The notes: generated from the letters alone by a model not told the origin. 64,000 nt of DNA from Muraenolepis orangiensis (GCA_027704905.1 CM051006.1:10765225-10829224), one strand, 5' to 3'. Positions 22,664 through 32,280 are shown, numbered from the stretch's first letter. Numbers and translations are program-made.

Positions 22664-22895
22664 GGAGGCAGTATAGCTCAGGAGGTAGAGCGGTCGACCT
22701 CTCAACCGAAAGGTCGCTGGTTCGATCCCCCGGCTCGTCCTAGCAAAAACAGTCGAGGTGTCCTTGAGCAAGACACCCTAACTGCTCCTGACGTGCTGGC
22801 TGTCTCCTTGCATGGCTGACTCCGCCGTCGGTGTATGAATGGGTAATGTGAGTACTTTACATGACTTGTAAAGCGCTTTGGATAAAATGTGTTGA
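22664..22895 (+). mobile_element. tRNA-derived SINE
   Basis: The head has an internal RNA polymerase III promoter: A box TAGCTCAGGAGG (22674-22685) and B box GGTTCGATCCC (22719-22729) at tRNA-like spacing. A body with TCCTTGAGCAAGACACCCTA follows, a block shared by several fish SINEs, and a tail GCGCTTTGGATAAAATG that resembles the L2-type 3' hairpin through which a LINE reverse transcriptase would copy it. It is not a functional tRNA: the sequence continues past the tRNA part and has no proper acceptor stem. Confidence 0.85.
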
Positions 22896-22976
22896 ATTGT
22901 GCGAAAAGCATTTTAAAGTGCCAGTAGTGCAGTTATATTACTGGGTTTATGCCCAGGGCTAGCGTTCGGAATCCCT

Positions 22977-23293
22977 TGTTAGTTCAAATGTCTCTAAAAC
23001 GCTTGGATACGTTGTATAAGTTATGGGTAAGTTTTGTATAAGTTAAGAGCACCCTGTAGTACGCTGGTGTACGTCGTACAGCAGTCGTAAGCCTTATGCT
23101 GGAATACGCGGGCCATAAGGTTTAGGTAAGATATGCGATCGATGACACACGTTCACACACATTACTTGTAAGTTACTCATAAGTCGAAATATGTTGAGAT
23201 AATGTCTAGCGTACCCAAAACATATTTCTAACATATGAGTAACGTGCTTTGAACGTATGTGTAACTTATCTCCAACGCATATTGGTGGATGTA
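22977..23293. mobile_element. TTAA-site DNA transposon, outer copy, left part
   Basis: From about 23095 this part runs parallel to 25205-25395 of the inner copy, with boxes such as GTAACGTGCTTTGAACGTAT in both. Before that, GTCTCTAAAACGCTTGGATACG resembles the inner end of the terminal repeat. The outermost terminal bases are lost or too diverged. The solo LTR interrupts it at 23294 and it resumes at 23764-23870. Confidence 0.7.
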
Positions 23294-23763
23294 TGTCACG
23301 ATCCAACCCAGCTCTTCACGCTCCTAGGCCTGGATCTCCGCTGGCTTCCTGGATCCGCGATGTCACGACTCCGTTCCGAAATGCCACTCTGTGTTTTCCC
23401 TGTCAGCCGTTTCCTACTGAACTGTTGTCAATCGCACCTCATTACCAAGCTGTATTTAAGCCGTGTCTGTTGTCTAACTCATTGCTGGATTATCACCCTG
23501 ATTTTCGGAAAGCAAGTTCATTGTTGTTCTGCCTATTGCCGTGTTTTGACCCTCGCCTGGATAACAACCTTGTTTTTGCCTTGCGTCTTTGGACCTCTGC
23601 CTCAACCCTTGACTACCTGTTACCGACCCCTGCTTGCCTTGACCACATATTGGATTTGCCCTGTCTGTACCTCTGCCTATGATCACGCTATCGGCGTGCG
23701 CGCCTGTTCCATCTGACGTCTGTTCTCTCTGCTTTTGGGTCCCACCTACACCCGGCCGTGACA
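23294..23763 (+). mobile_element. Solo LTR of a gypsy-type element, 5-bp TSD
   Basis: The 470-bp segment begins TGTCACGATCC and ends GGCCGTGACA, a TG...CA structure with matching ends. ATGTA stands on both sides (23289-23293 and 23764-23768). The homologous inner transposon copy has no such insert at the corresponding place (about 25395), which confirms the boundaries. A TATA-like TGTATTTAAG lies near 23451. Open frames across it (for example 23249-23716) are not genes. Solo LTRs arise by recombination between the two LTRs of a full element. Confidence 0.88.
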
Positions 23764-24012
23764 ATGTAGACGGATTTGAAGTGTTCCGGACGACCACAGA
23801 ACTTACTGAACGTGTTTCTAACTCACAGCTACCGTATAATAGCGTATTGGCAGTGTTTAGCGAAATGGGTATATAAAAATGGGGTTTGAACTGTCATGTT
23901 CAGATCTTCGCTCTAATCATCTGATCCTCGTATACACATATTAAATGTGCTCCAACCGGTGAAACGGAGAAGACCTGTGCGTAATCAAAAGACAATTTAG
24001 AATTAGAAAAGA

Positions 24013-24350
24013 TTTGGACCCATGGCACACATGGCAATTTGCATATCGTCAAAACAGATCCACGGACGATGCAATTGCCATGGCCCTCCACACTGCCCTT
24101 TCCCACCTGGAGGGAAATAACTGTTATGTGCGAATGCTGTTTGTGGACTACAGCTCAGCGTTCCTGCCAAGCTCGACACCAAGCTTAGAGGTCTAGGCGT
24201 GGTCCCATCCACGTGAAGCTGGATACTGGACCTCCTGTCGGACCGCCGCCAGGTGGTGAGGATGGGCAGCACCACCTCAGAGCCACTGACCCTCAACACG
24301 GGAGCCTGTAAACTGTGAAGTGACAATAAACTTGACTTGACTTGACTTGA
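24013..24350 (+). mobile_element. L2-like LINE family A copy 3 with a large internal deletion
   Basis: The sequence follows copy 1 from GGACCCATGG (equivalent to about 5195) through the SHLEG and VDYSSAF blocks to ACACGGGAGCC (about 5488). It then jumps directly to TGTAAACTGTGAAGTGACAA (about 6483) and the (TTGAC)n tail. About 1 kb of the copy 1 sequence, including the catalytic FADD region, is absent. Confidence 0.88.
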
Positions 24351-24788
24351 TTTAATAAAAAACTGCTGAGATACAATTCAATTCAATTCAATACAATACT
24401 CCATGGAACAGGAAGCCCGAGATCTCCCCCCGACAGAGCGGATAACCAGTTAACTGCCTGACAGTAGTTGACCTTCTTCCGCCAGACCGTGCTTTGCGAT
24501 CGTTATCTATCTGGCTCTCAATGTCTGTGTGGCAGGGCGACCTCCCCCATCAATGATCCACTTCTGCGCCTGGTCATCCGCGATGGCTTCTTCCTTCCTC
24601 CGGCCTCATCCGGCCCTGAGAATCATTCTGTTATCTATTCTCCAATACACTCCTCCGCGGCCTCCAACTGCACTTTCTTATCTACGTAGAAAATACACAC
24701 TTAACACACTTAACACATGAATACACACTTCTAAATTTACCCAAAATATATGTATTGTTTATATGAAATACACATGCATTTTCTTGAT

Positions 24789-24905
24789 TTACACCACAAA
24801 TCCTGCATCCTCTCCATCAGAGGGTGAGCGTGAGGGTGAGCGTTCATGTCCACGCCCACGGCAAGGAGACTTCTTGGCAGCGTTCTTCCAAGTTTTCTTC
24901 GGCAT
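24789..24905 (-). CDS. Small basic protein frame of the TTAA-site transposon (possible first exon)
   Basis: On the minus strand an ATG at 24905 opens a 38-residue frame beginning MPKKTWKNAAKKSPCRGRG, rich in lysine, arginine and serine, with the acidic end SPSDGEDAG. The same start, MPKKTLKNAA, is present in the inner copy (minus strand near 25490-25511), where the rest is deleted. Conservation of the start in both copies suggests this is the true N-terminus of an element protein. The frame meets a stop at 24789, but GTGTAAAT just before it could be a splice donor, so it may be exon 1 of a longer gene. Function is unknown; a nuclear, DNA-binding role would fit the composition but is only inference. 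Confidence 0.4.
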   Translation of the reverse strand: MPKKTWKNAAKKSPCRGRGHERSPSRSPSDGEDAGFVV

Positions 24906-25054
24906 GACAGTGATATTGATATGGTGATGTTGAAACTGCGACGGTGAGGTTTATACTACGATGTCTAGTGCTGTTATGATTTGAATTGTCGATGCGCTAT
25001 GCATAAGTTAGACTATCGTTGGCCATAAGTTGTGAACGCCAGCAACACGCTTAA
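24830..25054. mobile_element. TTAA-site DNA transposon, outer copy, middle part
   Basis: From GGCAGCGTTCTTCCAAG (24876) to CAACACGCTTAA (25054) this runs parallel to 25487-25685 of the inner copy. It ends at the TTAA into which the inner copy inserted. Confidence 0.7.
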
Positions 25055-25860
25055 GGTGCTGTCACACTTTGACAATTTAGCCAGCGTATGCCCGATGTAT
25101 CAACATTTATCTAAAACACTGGCATACGTTGCACGCTGAAGCACGCTGATATACGTCGTAGTACGGCGAGTACGGCGAGAAATTTGGAGCATGCACAAAA
25201 TGTCTCATATGCTGGAATACGCCGGCCATAAGTTGTAGGTAAGTTATGCGATCGTTGACACACGTTCACACATGTTACTTGTATGTTACTCATGAGTCAA
25301 AATACGTCGAGATAATGTCTAACATACCCAAAACTTATTTCTAACCTATGAGTAACGTGCTTTGAACGTATGTGTAACTTATCTCCAACGCATATTGACA
25401 TATGTAGACTTATTTGACGTGTTCCGGACGACCACAGAACTTACTGAACGTGTTTCTAACAGCTACCATATAATGGCGTATTGGCAGCGTTCTTCAAAGT
25501 TTTCTTCGGCATATTGATTCGGTGATGTTGATAGATACTGCGACGGTGCGACGTGATGTTGATACTGCGATGTCTAGTGCGGTTATGATTTGAATCATCG
25601 AGGGCCAGCCTTTTTATCGGCTACGACACGTGATCTTTGGTGATACGCTTGGACATAAGTTGTGAACGCTGGCAACACGCTCAGCATTCGTTGGTATAAG
25701 TTATCGAACGTTCTATATAAGTTACTGATTACGTTATGTATAGGTTATGCATATAAAAAAGAAAAAAGAAAACATTGATAGTTCAGCGTATGCCAGCGTT
25801 TTAGAGACATTTTGATACGTCGGGCATAGGCTGGCTAAATCGTCAAGGTGGGACAGCGCC
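25055..25860. mobile_element. TTAA-site DNA transposon, inner copy with about 74-bp TIRs
   Basis: The element begins GGTGCTGTCACAC and ends GTGGGACAGCGCC. About 74 bases at each end (25055-25128 and 25787-25860) are inverted repeats with roughly ten mismatches. TTAA flanks it on both sides (25051-25054, 25861-25864). The surrounding outer copy has CACGCTTAAGCATTTGTTGG where the inner copy itself reads CACGCTCAGCATTCGTTGG, which shows the empty site and one TTAA duplicated. TTAA duplication is the hallmark of piggyBac-type transposition, but the ends start GG, not the usual CC, so the superfamily is open. It is an 806-bp, non-autonomous derivative. Confidence 0.82.
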
Positions 25861-26315
25861 TTAAGCATTTGTTGGTATAAGTTATCTATAGAGTAAAGTA
25901 GAGGCAGTAGATAGATATTGTTCTAAATATTGTTATATATTGTTTGCCAACTTATTGTACTTTTCCCTTAATGTACTTTTACCTGAACGTATTGTACTTC
26001 GACCTGAGCACTGGTTAAGTTCTTGGAGACTTGTTAGAAATGTAATGCACTTTTGACTTCTGGTGACGAGTAGCTCTCTTGCCTTCCTTTGTTTAAAAAC
26101 ACTGTTGTAAGTCGCTTTAGATAAAAGCGTCTTCTAAATGGCTGTATTGTAATGTAATGTAATAAGTTATCGAAACGTTCTATATAAGTTACTAATACAT
26201 TATGTATACGTTATGTATTAAAAACTATTTAAAAAACATTGCTAGTTCAGCGTATGCTAGCGTTTTACAGACATTTTGATACATTGGCATACACTGGCTA
26301 AATCGTCAAGACAAG
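25861..26315. mobile_element. TTAA-site DNA transposon, outer copy, right part
   Basis: After the inner copy the outer sequence resumes (GCATTTGTTGGTATAAGTTAT). It is split by an UnaL2-like LINE at 25886-26161 and continues parallel to 25695-25840, up to GGCTAAATCGTCAAGACA. The outermost terminal bases are degraded. Confidence 0.72.
25886..26161 (+). mobile_element. UnaL2-like LINE 3' end, 9-bp TSD
   Basis: The 276-bp insert ends with TCGCTTTAGATAAAAGCGTC, a slightly mutated form of the GGATA hairpin, and a TGTAA repeat. ATAAGTTAT is found directly before (25877-25885) and after (26162-26170). No tRNA-like head is present, so it is a truncated LINE rather than a SINE. Related sequence lies antisense at 37416-37640. 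Confidence 0.8.
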
Positions 26316-26675
26316 ACACCCAGCCGTCTCCAGCGCTTACCGTGGATCCAGGGAGGTATCTAGAGCTGTGGGTCCCACGGTAATTGAGGCCACGGCACAA
26401 AGCTTTCACACTCCAACATTCCTGAAAACAGAACAACTGGTAAACAATTTCTAACGTTTCCGATGGATGAGCAGACGAAGGGGATACAACCGAAATAACA
26501 CGTGGGGTCACGCGGTAGCATCCGAGTTGTCGTGGAAATGTATAGAAACAAATAGAAAAAAACATTCACCAGAAAACAGACAATAAATCTGCAGGATGGT
26601 CTCCTCAACTCAACTCCCACATGTAATTAGTTTCTGTGCAGATGCAGCCAATATTTCAGAGGTAGATTAGCAATT
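26316..26675. other. No recognised gene
   Basis: Motif-free frames only; nothing supported. Confidence 0.4.
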
Positions 26676-27955
26676 TCTTTTTTTTTTCTTTTTTTTACAA
26701 CAATACAGAACATAGAACAATGCAATATAAGGAGTTACAAATAAAAGTAAAAGTCTTATTACAAATAAGATAAAGTCTTATGGTCACAATGCGTATGTCT
26801 CCTTTCCATGTAGTCAAGACACAAAGTGTGAATTGGGCAGGAGGTCAGAGGACCATAAGGGTTCCCATGTCTTCTGGAATACAGTCTAAGTATTTGGATC
26901 AGAATATTTTTGAACAGATTAAATGTTGGAGGTCTTGGTTGGTTCCAGTTAAGCAGAATGCATTTCTTTGCTATATATGATCTAATTCCAAGCCTCTTAA
27001 CAGATAAGGGGTCTAGTGTCCTGTCCAGATCTGTACCAAAGAGGTATGGTATGGGTGCAATTTGCAGCTGCGTTTGCAATGCCTTGGTTATCAGGTCATT
27101 CATTTTTTACATTCCCAAAAGACATGGATAATTAAACCAGTACATATATTACAACGATGACATCTGGAGGATGAGTTAGGATACATTTTACTTAAACGAA
27201 GTGGGGTGAGGTACGACCTGTGCATAAATGTGTAATTCTGTTAAATTATTTTACAATTGAACACAAGACAACAAGACAATGAAGTGAAGACGTTCTGACA
27301 CATAGTGAACCACTGGTCATCACTTAGATCACGTCTCAGATCTTTTTGCCAGACTCTCTTAAATGCGGCCATAGAACAACTATGATGGTCTAATAGGACC
27401 ATGTAAATCAAAGACATTTTTCCTTTCAGTGAAATAGAGTTTTTCAGAATTTCCCCCATGCTTAAAAACCCCAAGGATAACTATCCTGTCCTTACCAGAG
27501 TGGTAATCAAATTGGAATTTGTAGGTATTTGTAGAAATCCTGTTTTGGAATTCCAAACTCTTACCTTAAATCTGAAAAAGATTTCAGAGTGCCTTTATTA
27601 AAAATATCTTGTAAGTTGTGTATACCACAATCCTTCCACCCCCCAAACAGTGGCTTTCCAATTGAGACTGGCACATCTGGATTTGAGGACAGAGGAGCAA
27701 GCATAGAGATTTTGGCAATAGACCCACAATATTTCTTCACATTTATTAATGTTATTAATAAATGGTAGAGAGGGGTAGGAAAGCAAAGTTCTTCTTCAAT
27801 ATCTGTCCAATCAGCAGTGATGCAAATCACTATACACAATACCCAATCAATTAGACCCTTTGTCTGGGCAGCCCAGTAGTACAGCTGAAAGTCTGGAAGT
27901 CCCAATCCACCCTCTTTTGGTTTAGTAAACGTTTTAATAGCTATTCTTGGTGAGG
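26676..27955 (-). mobile_element. L1-like LINE, 3' part with poly(A)
   Basis: On the minus strand the C-terminal part of an L1-type ORF2 is followed by a 3' end at a T-rich run at 26676-26696, which is the poly(A) tail of the antisense element. L1-type poly(A) tails differ from the microsatellite tails of the L2 copies nearby. The 5' end is truncated at about 27955, where family A copy 4 begins. Confidence 0.75.
26759..27955 (-). pseudogene. L1-like ORF2 C-terminal region
   Basis: The frame from about 27955 shows the block PKEGGLGLPDFQLYYWAAQ, diagnostic of vertebrate L1 reverse transcriptases downstream of the catalytic core. After frame changes come KRVWQKDLRRDLSDDQW (about 27335), YTFMHRSYLTPLRLSK (about 27200), and the cysteine/histidine pattern CHRCN...HVFWEC of the C-terminal zinc-knuckle-like region. 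The last piece (27103-26759) ends the ORF. Endonuclease and catalytic reverse transcriptase are missing, and at least two frameshifts and stops break the rest. Confidence 0.75.
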
Positions 27956-27959
27956 ACTT

Positions 27960-28783
27960 CCTCCAAATCCTCCTCCGGACCGCCACCAGGTGGTGAGGAT
28001 GGGCAGCACCACCTCAGAGCCACTGACCCTCAACACGGGAGCCCCCCAGGGATGCGTGCTGAGCCCTCTCCTCTACTCCCTCTACACACACGACTGCATG
28101 GCTATACACAGCTCCAACGTCATCATCAAGTTTGCTGACGACACGACAGTGATGGGCCTGAGGAGGTTGGATCGCTGGAGCAGTGGTGCGAGGAGAACAG
28201 CCTCGCCCTCAACGTCAAGAAGACCAAGGAGCTGATCGTGGACTACAGGAAGCAGAGAGGAGAGCACGGCCCTCACTCGCACTCCACACTCGAGCGCAGA
28301 GCGCTTCAAAGGATGTGCAGACGGCCCAGTATATCATTGGAGGTGAGCTCCCCTCCCTCCTGCGGTGCGTGGCCAAGGCCAAACGCATCCTAAAAGACAT
28401 TGCCCACCCCAGCCAGGAACTGTACTCACTTTTACCGTCAGGCAGGCGATACCGCAGTATCAAGTGCCGTACAAATAGACTCCAAGATAGCTTCCACAGT
28501 CAGGCCATCAGGCTGCTGAACAAGGGCGTATAGCATATAACAATGTATATTTTATTACATTGATTTATATATACATATTGCTCTTTTTCTGTGCCGATAT
28601 ATTGCATTTTAGAAATGCATTTTATTTTTATTTTTTAACTTTATTCTATTCTATTTTTATTCAATTTTTAATCTATTTTTAATCTTATTTTTATATCTGC
28701 TGTCTGTCGTCGAGTATTGCACATAAGATTTTCACACCACTGCTTTATACTTAACTTATAAACTTGACTTGACTTGACTTGAG
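27960..28783 (+). mobile_element. L2-like LINE family A copy 4 with three internal deletions
   Basis: The copy starts at the equivalent of about 5420 in copy 1 and reaches the (TTGAC)n tail at 28763-28783. Relative to copy 1 it lacks a piece after GTGATGGGCCTGA (about 28160), a longer piece after GAGCACGGCCC (about 28270) and a short piece after CTCCCTCCTG (about 28360). The 3' UTR matches copies 1 and 2 closely. Confidence 0.9.
27990..28533 (+). pseudogene. LINE reverse transcriptase pseudogene
   Basis: The frame from 27990 holds GAPQGCVLSPLLYSLYTHD and FADDTTVMGL, both catalytic blocks, then shifts because of the first deletion. The second frame (28183-28533) recovers VQTAQYIIGGELPSLL and the ending SFHSQAIRLLNKGV. 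Everything between, including the HISEDLTWS block and the thumb, is deleted. It cannot make an active enzyme. Confidence 0.85.
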
Positions 28784-28796
28784 GTGCTCTCTTTGT

Positions 28797-28854
28797 CTCT
28801 CTCTCTCTCTTTCACTCTCTGACTCACTCTCTCACTAACATGGAGCTCTCTTTG

Positions 28855-28948
<94 letters not shown>
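28797..28948 (+). repeat. (CT)n microsatellite
   Basis: CT repeat starting right after the LINE tail, with a short interruption near 28835-28855. Confidence 0.97.
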
Positions 28949-28950
<2 letters not shown>

Positions 28951-29282
28951 TCTCTCCTTTCCTCTGTGTGGCTGGTGGGCATGCAAGGAGGATCTGACAG
29001 CAGACTGTGGTCGTCCTTCAGCTCTGTTCGATTAGAAACACTCTTCTCCTCAGGTGGCTCCATATAGACAACACCACCCGCTACCACCCGCTCCAGTCGT
29101 CCATATATATATATATATATTCCCTTTATCTCTTCTCAAAGTCAAACTTTCTTTGAGTTCAACTGTCACTTATTACCTTACTTCTTTCAGCATGGTCTGC
29201 CTTTCATGCCCACTTCCTCTCTGCCGTCCAGCCTTTTCTTCTTTTGCTCTAAACGTTGAGTGCACCAGCCTTTCAGTCTCTC

Positions 29283-29343
29283 ACTCTTCTCACTCTTCTC
29301 ACTCTCCTCCTCCTCCTCCTCCTCCTCCATCTCCATCTCCACC
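29283..29343 (+). repeat. CTCCTC-type pyrimidine tract
   Basis: Repeats of CACTCTT, CTC and CATCTC. It directly precedes a splice-acceptor-like CTGCAG at 29369. Confidence 0.85.
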
Positions 29344-29369
29344 GCTGTCCTCCCCTGTCGTTGCTGCAG

Positions 29370-29450
29370 GGGGCAGCGGTGGGTCCACTGTTGACGGCAC
29401 AAGACATAAGAATGTCCATCAGCGTTCAGAGTGTGGTCTTCCGTAACGAG
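29370..29450 (+). other. Candidate internal coding exon, 81 bases
   Basis: A long polypyrimidine tract ending TTGCTGCAG, then 81 bases (exactly 27 codons) open in the frame starting GAAVGPLLTAQDIRMSISV, then a GTTGGT donor-like site. The length is a multiple of three and the reading frame contains no stop. I do not recognise the peptide. It could be a chance arrangement. Confidence 0.25.
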
Positions 29451-29795
29451 GTTGGTGTGAAAGAGTGTGAAAGACTTTTAATTAGAATTGATTTATCGTA
29501 TCTTTGCCCTTTTTTGTTTCTAAGAATCTTCAAAAAAAGCGTGTCTATGAAAATAGATTTTTTTGTATATTTTAGTTTTCATTTTAAATAAATAAATGAC
29601 TCATCAATTTAGCCAAAAAGATTTAATATTTAATGAATGATTTAGCTTTAGGTCTCAATATGGAACGGAATGCACACAGGTAGGGAAATAGTATCTTAGT
29701 AACCACAATCGACTTTCTGTGTGTATTTAATGGCGATAATCGCGAAGGTACTTTAGTAAGCGTTAACGGCAAAATGACTTGCACACATTTCAATT

Positions 29796-29797
<2 letters not shown>

Positions 29798-29887
<90 letters not shown>
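29798..29887 (+). repeat. (CA)n microsatellite
   Basis: Uninterrupted CA repeat. Confidence 0.97.
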
Positions 29888-29889
<2 letters not shown>

Positions 29890-30116
29890 GACATAAATGT
29901 AATGAGCCAATAATATACTTCCTATACATAATACTCCAGCACTAAAATAAACCTTGATCGTTAACACACACAAGCACACACACACATACCCCCCCCCACA
30001 CACACACAAATACATACACATACGCTTGACTTTATGTTAGCACAGGGGCTAAATCATCAGCGTTTCAGGTTGAAACACTGATGTTACAGTCTGTGCTTAT
30101 GTGTTTCTGAGCGTAC

Positions 30117-30237
30117 GCGTGTGCATCTGTGTGTGTGTGTGTGAGAGAGCATGTATGTGTGTTTGTGTGTGTGAGTGTGCATGCAAATGTGTGTGTGTGA
30201 GAGTGTGCATGCATTGTGTGTGAAAGTGTGCATGCAT

Positions 30238-30327
<90 letters not shown>

Positions 30328-30348
30328 GCATGCATGTGTGTGTGGGCG
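30117..30348 (+). repeat. Compound (GT)n microsatellite
   Basis: GT repeats with GAGAGTGTGCATGCA-type variants, then a clean GT run of about 90 bases. Confidence 0.95.
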
Positions 30349-31118
30349 TGTAAGTGTGCACACAATCACAAATACAGTGATTGTGTTTTGTGGAGCGTAG
30401 TAAACCTCCGCTAATTTGGCCAATTACACATTAGCCCTCAAGAGGTCACACACACACAACACAATGCTTCTAGGAGAGAGAGGCGTCACAAACTTTAAAA
30501 TACAAGGTAGTAGGACTCAAATGCACGACCCCAGGAGACAGAGGTGAAGTATGAGAAAAATACTTTATTCCAAAAATTCCCTCAGTATGAGGATCAAAAA
30601 CAAACTATCAGAAAAATGCCTACGGTAGTCAGCTAAGGTAGTCAGAAAGTATCAACGGAAAACAGAATGAGGAGCAAAACTTACTAGAACAAAAACTCGG
30701 GAGCATGAATCAGGCTTGAAACAAGAGGGAAACCGTTGGTACGCTGGCTACTGACATCACGACAGGACAAGACAAACTAGCACAAGACAAGGGCAGACTG
30801 GAGAATTTAAACAAGAACAAACAATGAGGTAACAAGAACAGGTAGAAACAATCAGGGGCGGGGCTGACGCTGACGAGGGCGGGCACACACACTAGGGCTG
30901 TGTTCAATTTCAGGGGCTGCAGCCTTAACCGTGTAGAGCATTTGAAGGCCGCTTCAAAAACGTGTTAAATGGGACGGTCTAGTCTACGCAGTACTTCCTG
31001 TATGCGTCACCAGCTTGCGTCACGAAGCGCCACGCCCACCGTCGCCGCGCTCTGGAAAAAGTCCTAGAAGCTTATGTTTTGAGAGGTTGACACGAGGGAA
31101 ATCGATTGATTATTAAAA

Positions 31119-31280
31119 ATGCCCCCAGACAGGCGTATTTTGTTTTGTTTATTAGAAATTTTAATTGATGAACTTAAGGAACTGGAGCTTCACCGCCGGC
31201 GTCAACGTGTAATGTTATTTTGGCTAAGAGAGAACCATGGGCGTGTAAATAAAGATTGGTTAATATTGGTAAAGTTATAA
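31119..31280 (+). CDS. Short frame resembling the N-terminus of a Harbinger nuclease
   Basis: A 53-residue frame beginning MPPDRRILFCLLEILIDEL, followed by KELELHRRRQRVMLFWLRE. A hydrophobic/acidic helix followed by an arginine cluster and a tryptophan is the usual build of HARBI1-type N-termini before the DDE nuclease. The frame ends at TAA 31278-31280, but TATTGGTAAAG near 31265 would be a good splice donor, so it may be a first exon. The catalytic domain is absent from the element. The assignment rests mainly on context. Confidence 0.4.
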   Translation: MPPDRRILFCLLEILIDELKELELHRRRQRVMLFWLRENHGRVNKDWLILVKL

Positions 31281-31578
31281 TTCCTATTAATATAGATTAG
31301 ATTATTCAAATACAAATTCATGTTGTAAATAGACAAATGCATGAAATAAACTAATAACATGAAAAACAATTCAACAATTTATTCGAATTGATTCAAATTC
31401 ATTTATTTATTATTATATTATATACTATTTACAATTCTTTTCAAAAGGGAAAACATATGTTCTGTCTTCCTCTGCTCTGCCTCTCGCTGTAATCTCATGT
31501 CCTCCCTCATCAGCTCTATGAATTCTTCATCTCTCCCTCTCTTCCTTCTTGCTGGCTCTGGCTCCTTTCCTCCTCCTC

Positions 31579-32060
31579 CTAGTCACCCACTGCTGAACTT
31601 GGCCCTGGTGTGTCCTCAGGGATGGAGGCAACCAGGATAGGGGGTGCAATGGAATGCCTCTGTCCCAACACCTCATCCATGAGGACAAACCACGACCAAG
31701 TTGCAGCAGTGTGTTTCCCACTCACACCTTCTCCTGACCCTGGACATTTGCAAGGCACAGGAAATCACTCATGGCAGTTAACAACATCAGCAAAAGTGCT
31801 TTTATTAACTTTCATGATTAAAACAAACAAATAATTTCACTTTACATGTACATACATTGTATATATATTTTTAGGTTGTCCCATTTTTTGGCCTGCATGG
31901 GCTTTACAAATGCCAGCAGGTCCATTCTCTCCAGAATTGTCCTAATCACAAAAGGGAAGCACTTATCGATCATGTCAATACAGGGATGGAAACTGAGAAG
32001 ATTGGAGAAGGTGACACAGCAGGAAAAATGGGCTATTGTTGCCTTACCTCCATGCCACAC
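31579..32060 (-). pseudogene. Myb/SANT-like protein of the Harbinger element, two exons
   Basis: Exon A (minus strand, about 32060-31865) holds IRTILERMDLLAFVKPMQAKKWDNLK, matching the third helix region of trihelix Myb/SANT-like domains, with the conserved QAKKWDNLK. A probable intron follows. Exon B (31739-31579) begins after a GTCCAG acceptor and reads GEGVSGKHTAATWSWFVLMDEVLGQ, the conserved end of the domain, then SIPEDTPGPSSAVGD and a stop. In PIF/Harbinger elements this second protein carries the nuclease into the nucleus and helps bind the ends. The start of the domain is not found in a clean frame and exon A has ORF-breaking changes at its 3' side, so it is probably inactive. Confidence 0.6.
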
Positions 32061-32232
32061 TCACAACATTTTCTAAATCTTTTCATCTTGGTCCGTATTA
32101 CGAAGTAATATGAAGTATAGAATATCTATTAAATCAACTTAATCTCGGCAAGATATAAGGCAACCTCTGAAAGTTTGAAAATAACAATAAGGCCTGTAGA
32201 AACGTGTTGACTCAGGGCAGTAAAGTAAAGTA

Positions 32233-32280
32233 TTCCAAGTTTTACTATTTAACAGAAATGTTAAATAGTAATACTTGGAA
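32233..32280. repeat. 22-bp inverted repeat (hairpin) inside the Harbinger element
   Basis: TTCCAAGTTTTACTATTTAACA, loop GAAA, then its reverse complement with one mismatch. Confidence 0.9.

Noticed and set aside
22672..22745. A tRNA gene
   Set aside because: A and B boxes are good, but the cloverleaf ends do not pair and the sequence continues as a SINE body.
23249..23716. 155- and 141-residue frames
   Set aside because: They cross the boundary of the solo LTR; LTRs of this type carry no protein gene here.
25051..25864. A Harbinger (three-base target duplication) interpretation of the inner transposon
   Set aside because: The comparison with the paralogous empty site shows TTAA duplicated.
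28756..29087. Arg/Glu- and Ser/Leu-rich frames
   Set aside because: They are translations of CT/GA microsatellites; likewise at 36364-36802, 36844-37410 and 46171-47088.
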